A stretch of DNA of 59,415 nt, taken from Nocardioides sp. J54. Lineage in GTDB: Bacteria > Actinomycetota > Actinomycetes > Propionibacteriales > Nocardioidaceae. Under the pieces are notes generated by a model, which had not been told where the DNA came from, did not search any database, and saw only the letters and a program-made list of their open reading frames with translations. This document shows, one piece after another, positions 54,671 through 59,415 of the stretch. The translations under genes and the position numbers were made by a program. How positions within the stretch are numbered: the stretch's first letter is position 1; each line of letters starts with the position of its first letter. The DNA lies in contig NZ_JAER01000027.1 of NCBI RefSeq assembly GCF_000519005.1, positions 1 through 59,415 on the forward strand, written 5' to 3'.

Positions 54671-54844
54671 CGTCGTCCCCTTCGATGGTGGTGTCGGGAC
54701 CTCGCTCGGCCGGGTCCCCGGCCGGGGCCCACGGGGGCCCGGGAGGTCGGTCGCGGGAGCAACCGGGCACCACCGTCGCCGCAGGGTCCGACACAAATCG
54801 GCGCCACGGGGGAATCCCGCGTCCACGCCGCTGCGGCTGCCCCC

Positions 54845-54850
54845 TAGGCT
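54845..54850 (+). promoter_or_regulatory. -10 box TAGGCT, leaderless start of glnA2
   Basis: TAGGCT lies 6 bases before ATG 54857. It should drive glnA2 and glnE together. Confidence 0.55.
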
Positions 54851-54856
54851 GCAGCC

Positions 54857-56197
54857 ATGGGCAAGCAGGAAGACTTCGTTCTCCGGGCGCTCGAGGAGCG
54901 TGACGTCCGGTTCGTGCGGCTGTGGTTCACCGACGTGCTCGGGTTCCTGAAGTCGGTCGCGGTGGCGCCCGCCGAGCTCGAGGGCGCCTTCTCCGAGGGC
55001 ATCGGCTTCGACGGCTCCGCCATCGAGGGCTTCGCCCGCGTCTACGAGGCCGACATGCTCGCCCTCCCGGACCCCACGACCTTCCAGATCCTGCCGTGGC
55101 GCAGCGCCGAGGGACCGGCCACCGCCCGCATGTTCTGCGACATCGTGATGCCGGACGGATCGGCGTCGTACGCCGACCCGCGCAACGTCCTCAAGCGCAC
55201 CCTCGGCAAGGCGGCGGAGCAGGGCTTCACGTTCTACACGCACCCCGAGATCGAGTTCTACCTGTTCAAGGACGAGCCTCAGCCCGGCCAGGAGCCGGTG
55301 CCCATGGACCGCAGCGGGTACTTCGACCACGCGGCGCACTCGCACGGCTCGGACTTCCGCCGCGAGGCGATCACCATGCTGGAGGCGATGGGCATCTCGG
55401 TGGAGTTCAGCCACCACGAGGCCGGCCCGGGCCAGCAGGAGATCGACCTGCGCTACGCCGACGCGCTGACCACGGCCGACAACATCATGACCTTCCGCAC
55501 GGTCATCCGCGAGGTCGCGCTGAGCCAGGGCCTGTGGGCGACCTTCATGCCGAAGCCGTTCACGACCCACCCCGGGTCGGGCATGCACACGCACCTCTCG
55601 CTCTTCGAGGGCGACCAGAACGCCTTCTACGAGGCGGGCGCCGAGTACCAGCTGTCGAAGACCGGCCGCCAGTTCATCGCGGGCATCCTCAGGCACGCCA
55701 GCGAGATCAGCGTCGTCACCAACCAGTGGGTCAACTCCTACAAGCGGATGATGTTCGGCGGCGAGGCGCCGTCGTACATCTGCTGGGGCCACAACAACCG
55801 CTCGGCGATGGTCCGGGTGCCGATGTACAAGCCGATGAAGGGCCAGTCCACGCGCGTCGAGCTGCGCACGATCGACTCCGCCTGCAACCCCTACCTCGCG
55901 TACGCCGCGGTGCTGGCCGCGGGCCTCAAGGGCATCGAGGAGGGCTACGAGCTGCCCCGCGAGGCCGAGGACGACGTGTGGGCACTCACCGAGCGCGAGC
56001 GCCGCAGCCTCGGCATCGAGCCGCTGCCGCGCAACCTCAACGAGGCCATCGGCATCGCCGAGCACTCCGAGCTGCTCGCCGAGACGCTGGGGGAGCAGGT
56101 CTTCGACTTCTTCCTCCGCAACAAGCGGGCCGAGTGGGACGAGTACCGCGGACAGGTCTCCGTCTTCGAGCGCGACAGCATGTTGCCTGTCCTGTGA
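54857..56197 (+). CDS. glnA: Glutamine synthetase family protein, GlnA2-type
   Basis: A 446-residue class I-alpha-type glutamine synthetase. FSEGIGFDGSAIEGFARV is the N-terminal signature, HPEIEFYLFK and EFSHHEAGPGQQEIDLRYADAL carry metal ligands, and TFMPKPFTTHPGSGMHTHLSL is the ATP/ammonium site. The region around the E. coli adenylylation site (NLYDLP) reads EEGYELPREAEDDVW, as in mycobacterial GlnA2, so control by adenylylation is uncertain. GlnA2 enzymes make glutamine or act on other amines. glnE follows by 35 bases, as in M. tuberculosis. Confidence 0.94.
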   Translation: MGKQEDFVLRALEERDVRFVRLWFTDVLGFLKSVAVAPAELEGAFSEGIGFDGSAIEGFARVYEADMLALPDPTTFQILPWRSAEGPATARMFCDIVMPDGSASYADPRNVLKRTLGKAAEQGFTFYTHPEIEFYLFKDEPQPGQEPVPMDRSGYFDHAAHSHGSDFRREAITMLEAMGISVEFSHHEAGPGQQEIDLRYADALTTADNIMTFRTVIREVALSQGLWATFMPKPFTTHPGSGMHTHLSLFEGDQNAFYEAGAEYQLSKTGRQFIAGILRHASEISVVTNQWVNSYKRMMFGGEAPSYICWGHNNRSAMVRVPMYKPMKGQSTRVELRTIDSACNPYLAYAAVLAAGLKGIEEGYELPREAEDDVWALTERERRSLGIEPLPRNLNEAIGIAEHSELLAETLGEQVFDFFLRNKRAEWDEYRGQVSVFERDSMLPVL

Positions 56198-56232
56198 GAT
56201 GACCCGGGCCAGCCGATGAACGGCGCCAGCCG

Positions 56233-59151
56233 ATGAACCGCGCCAGCCAGCGCACCGAGCTGCTGCGGCTCGGCTTCGTCGACCTCGACCGGGCGCAGGA
56301 GCACCTGGCCGAGCTCGGCGCGATCGGCGTCGACCTGCTGGCCTACCTCGGGCGCACGGCCGACCCGGACGCCGCACTGCACGGCCTGTGCCGGCTGGTG
56401 GACGCGGCCGAGGACGCCGAGGACCTGCTGGCCGCCCTCGCCGACGACGAGGGCACCGCGATGCGGCTGCTCGGCGTGCTTGGTGCCAGCGCGGCGCTCG
56501 CCGACCACCTGGCCACCCACCCGGAGCACTGGCGGGAGCTGACCGACTCGCGGCTCGGGTGCACGCGCCCGGCCGCCTGGGCGATGCGGGCCGGGCTGCT
56601 CGAGGCGGTCACCGGCAAGCCCGACCGCGAGGCCGTCGACGCCCTGCGGGTCGAGTACCGCCGCCAGCTGCTCCGCCTCGCGGCGCGCGACCTGACCCAC
56701 CACCTCGGTGTCGACGACGCCGCTGCCGAGCTCTCCGACCTGGCCGGCGGCGTCCTCGAGGCCGCGCTGGCCGTGGCCCGCGCCCGGCTCGGCGAGGCCG
56801 CCGACGACACCCGCCTGGCGGTCATCGCGATGGGCAAGTGCGGCGGCCACGAGCTCAACTACGTCTCCGACGTCGACGTGGTCTTCGTGCACGAGGGCGA
56901 CGAGCGGGTGGCCGCCCGGCTGGCGGCGCAGCTGATGCAGGTCTGCTCCGACCACACCGCCGAGGGCACGATCTGGCCGGTCGACGCCAACCTGCGGCCC
57001 GAGGGCAAGAACGGTCCGCTCAGCCGCACGCTGGCCAGCCACCAGGGCTACTACGAGCGCTGGGCGGAGATGTGGGAGTTCCAGGCGCTGCTCAAGGCGC
57101 GGCCCGTCGCCGGGGACCTCGAGCTCGGCCAGGCCTTCGTCGACATGGTCAGCCCGATGGTCTGGTCGGCCGCGGACCGCGAGGGCTTCGTCGAGGCGGC
57201 CCGCGCGATGCGGCGCCGGGTGCTCGACCACATCCCGGCCCGCGAGGCCGACCGCCAGCTCAAGCTCGGCGCCGGCGGCCTGCGGGACGTCGAGTTCGCC
57301 GTCCAGCTGCTGCAGCTGGTGCACGGACGCGCCGACGAGCGGATCCGCCCGCCCACGACGCTCAGCGCGCTGGCCCGGCTCACCGAGGGCGGGTACGTCG
57401 GTCGCGAGGACGGCGAGTCCCTGCACCGCGCCTACGCCTTCCTGCGCACCCTCGAGCACCGCATCCAGCTCCACCGGCTGCAGCGCACGCACGTCGTACC
57501 CTCCGACGACGCGGCGCTGCGCCGCCTGGGCCGCAGCCTCGGCTTCCTCAAGGAGTCGGAGAAGCGGCTCGACGAGACCTGGCAGGGCCACCGCCGTGAG
57601 GTGAGCCGCCTGCACCAGAAGATCTTCTACCGGCCGCTGCTCAGCGCCGTCGCGCGGATGGGCGCCGACGAGGTGCGCCTCTCCCCGGAGGCTGCCGGCG
57701 CCCGGCTCGCCGCGCTCGGGTACGCCGACCCGCAGGCCGCGCTGCGCAACCTGCAGGCGCTGACCACGGGCGTCAGCCGGACGGCCGCGATCCAGCGCAC
57801 GCTGCTGCCCGCGATGCTGCAGTGGTTCGCCGAGGCCCCCGACCCCGACGGGGGCCTGTTCGGCTTCCGGCGGATCAGCGAGGCCCTGGGCAGCACGCCG
57901 TGGTACCTCTCCACGCTGCGCGACGAGGGGGAGGTCGCCGAGCGGCTCGCCCACCTGCTCGCGACCTCGCGCTACTGCACCGACCTCCTCGAGCGCGAGC
58001 CTGCCGGGGTCAAGCTGCTCGCCGGCGACCTCGCCCCGCTGACGGCCGAGGCGATGACCGAGGAGATGCTCGCGACCGGCCGCCGCCAGGAAGGACTGGA
58101 GAAGGGCGTCCGCGCGGTGCGTGCCGTCCGGCGCCGCGAGCTGCTGCGGATCGCGGCCGCCGACGTGCTCGGCCTGATCGACGTCGCCGACGTCGGCTTC
58201 GCGCTCACCCGGCTCACCGACGCCACCCTCGCGGCGACCCTCGAGGGCACGATCGAGGCGACGGCCCGCACCCGCGGGCTCGACGAGCCGCCGACCCGGA
58301 TGGCGATCGTCGCGATGGGCCGGTACGGCGGCTTCGAGCTCTCCTACGGCAGCGACGCCGACGTGCTCTTCGTCCACGAGCCGGTCGAGGGCGTCGACAG
58401 CCACGAGGCCGCCACCTTCGCCCGCGTCGTCGCCGAGGAGGTGCGTCGCGTGCTCGGTGCCCCCGGCCCGGACCCGGCGCTCGTGGTCGACGCCGACCTG
58501 CGTCCGGAGGGTCGGCAGGGCCCGCTGGTGCGCACCCTCGACGCCTACGCCGCCTACTACGCCAAGTGGTCGCACGTGTGGGAGGCACAGGCCCTGCTCC
58601 GCGCCGACGCCGTCGTCGGTGACCCCGGCCTGCGGGAGCGGTTCACCGCCATGGTCGACCCGCTGCGCTACCCGCAGGGCGGGCTGTCGGCGGATGACAT
58701 CGTCGAGGTGCGCCGGATCAAGGCGCGCGTGGACAAGGAGCGGCTGCCGCGCGGCGCCGACCCCGCGCTGCACCTCAAGCTCGGCCGCGGGGGACTGGCC
58801 GACATCGAGTGGACCATCCAGCTGCTGCAGCTGCGGCACGGCGCCGAGGTCCCCGGGCTGCGCACCGCCCAGACCCTCGCCGCGCTCGAGGCGGCGGCCG
58901 AGGCGGACCTCATCACCCGCGAGGACGCCCAGACCCTCGCCACCTCCTGGCGGATGGTCACCCGCGTGCGCAACGCGATGGTCCTGGCCCGCGGCCGGGG
59001 CAGCGACCAGTTCCCGCGCGGCACCCTCGAGCGCCGGTCGGTCGCCGGGATCCTCGGCTACCAGACCGACGAGACCGACCGCCTGCTCGACGACTACCTC
59101 CGCACCACCCGCCACGCCCGCGCCGTCGTCGACCGGGTGTTCTGGGAGTAG
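56233..59151 (+). CDS. glnE: Bifunctional glutamine-synthetase adenylyltransferase
   Basis: A 972-residue GlnE with two nucleotidyltransferase halves. The first has ELNYVSDVDVVFVHEGDE near 210 (deadenylylase type) and the second ELSYGSDADVLFVHEPVE near 700 (adenylylase type), each followed by a helical bundle with DLRPEG and GRGGLADIEW. It adds or removes AMP on glutamine synthetase in response to nitrogen status. ATG 56233 follows a 17-base direct repeat (GCCAGCCGATGAAC); the first copy's ATG at 56215 is blocked by an in-frame stop. It is downstream of glnA2 and probably co-transcribed. Composite repeats follow the stop directly. Confidence 0.95.
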   Translation: MNRASQRTELLRLGFVDLDRAQEHLAELGAIGVDLLAYLGRTADPDAALHGLCRLVDAAEDAEDLLAALADDEGTAMRLLGVLGASAALADHLATHPEHWRELTDSRLGCTRPAAWAMRAGLLEAVTGKPDREAVDALRVEYRRQLLRLAARDLTHHLGVDDAAAELSDLAGGVLEAALAVARARLGEAADDTRLAVIAMGKCGGHELNYVSDVDVVFVHEGDERVAARLAAQLMQVCSDHTAEGTIWPVDANLRPEGKNGPLSRTLASHQGYYERWAEMWEFQALLKARPVAGDLELGQAFVDMVSPMVWSAADREGFVEAARAMRRRVLDHIPAREADRQLKLGAGGLRDVEFAVQLLQLVHGRADERIRPPTTLSALARLTEGGYVGREDGESLHRAYAFLRTLEHRIQLHRLQRTHVVPSDDAALRRLGRSLGFLKESEKRLDETWQGHRREVSRLHQKIFYRPLLSAVARMGADEVRLSPEAAGARLAALGYADPQAALRNLQALTTGVSRTAAIQRTLLPAMLQWFAEAPDPDGGLFGFRRISEALGSTPWYLSTLRDEGEVAERLAHLLATSRYCTDLLEREPAGVKLLAGDLAPLTAEAMTEEMLATGRRQEGLEKGVRAVRAVRRRELLRIAAADVLGLIDVADVGFALTRLTDATLAATLEGTIEATARTRGLDEPPTRMAIVAMGRYGGFELSYGSDADVLFVHEPVEGVDSHEAATFARVVAEEVRRVLGAPGPDPALVVDADLRPEGRQGPLVRTLDAYAAYYAKWSHVWEAQALLRADAVVGDPGLRERFTAMVDPLRYPQGGLSADDIVEVRRIKARVDKERLPRGADPALHLKLGRGGLADIEWTIQLLQLRHGAEVPGLRTAQTLAALEAAAEADLITREDAQTLATSWRMVTRVRNAMVLARGRGSDQFPRGTLERRSVAGILGYQTDETDRLLDDYLRTTRHARAVVDRVFWE

Positions 59152-59357
59152 CGCGAGCGCGTCGCCTCCTCGCGCCCGGTCGAGGGCCGACGAGCGCCAG
59201 CGAGGAGCGAGCCCCGGTGGTTGAGGTGCGACGAGCGCCAGCGAGGAGCCTCGAAACCTCCGGGCCTGTCGGGCGGACTGTCGTGGGCACAGTCCGGTGC
59301 ACCATGGCCGGTGGTTTCGAGGCTCGGCGCTGGGGCGCCTCGCACCTCAACCGCCGG
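59152..59357. repeat. Composite palindromic repeat after glnE: C fragment, arm A, arm B
   Basis: CGCGAGCGCGTCGCC begins one base after the glnE stop, as module C does after sigA. A partial arm A (59188-59209) and a full arm A (59214-59266) follow, then a spacer with GTGGGCACAGTCCGG, then arm B (59308-59357). The order C-A-spacer-B equals that after panB. No gene is seen. Confidence 0.85.
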
Positions 59358-59415
59358 CGGAGGGCTCGGCGCTGGGGCGCCTCGCACCTCAACCGCCGGC
59401 GGAGGGCTCGGCGCT
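59321..59415. repeat. 42-bp tandem repeat running off the window
   Basis: Units begin at 59321, 59363 and 59405 with GGCTCGGCGCTGGGGCGCC and contain CTCGCACCTCAACCGCCGG. The period is 42 bases. As after panB, the unit is the right part of arm B; the array continues past the window end. Confidence 0.85.

Overview
The window is a very GC-rich (by eye about 70 % or more), densely packed chromosomal segment from an actinobacterium. Gene content points to the Nocardioides/Nocardioidaceae group: GTG and TTG starts, DUF7455 and DUF5998 proteins, a fused GNAT/acyl-CoA synthetase, and a Nif3 / zinc-ribbon / RNase H-phosphatase / panB / glnA2 / glnE gene set that is also neighbouring in mycobacteria. 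The genus is inferred; no rRNA or tRNA gene is present.

Layout. 1-242 is the end of an ISL3-type insertion sequence, followed by repeat-rich non-coding DNA to 710. 711-4781 holds two dehydrogenase-fold genes, a GPP34 protein and a frameshifted lipoprotein gene. 4814-7838 is an overlapping Nif3, zinc-ribbon, RNase H/phosphatase operon. 7858-12452 has yaaA, an RNB ribonuclease and the cobalamin tail genes cobU, cobS and cobT. 12607-14975 is an amino-acid ABC transporter. 15004-18138 holds small enzymes and a guanidinium exporter behind a guanidine-III riboswitch. 18161-21279 carries two MarR-family modules. 21322-21711 is rnpB. 22183-25438 is a transglutaminase, alpha-E and ATP-grasp operon. 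26770-39792 carries sigA, parE and parC, with an LprG/P55-like export pair between the topoisomerase genes. 39898-48630 includes a GNAT/acyl-CoA synthetase, tdk, a lytic transglycosylase and an M3 peptidase. 48662-59151 has a sugar dehydrogenase, panB, nadE, a secreted repeat protein, glnA2 and glnE.

Regulation. At least 17 genes have a TANNNT box 6-8 nt before the start codon, the signature of leaderless transcription; this also fixes several GTG starts. Two divergent MarR-type operators and one riboswitch are visible.

Repeats. The intergenic spaces after sigA, panB and glnE, and beside the insertion sequence, carry one family of composite palindromic repeats. After sigA a unit of about 310 bp is duplicated in tandem, and its hairpin stem shows compensatory base changes between the copies. 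These repeats, the possible ATC start of parE, and a transglutaminase with Arg where the catalytic His should be are the most unusual signals.
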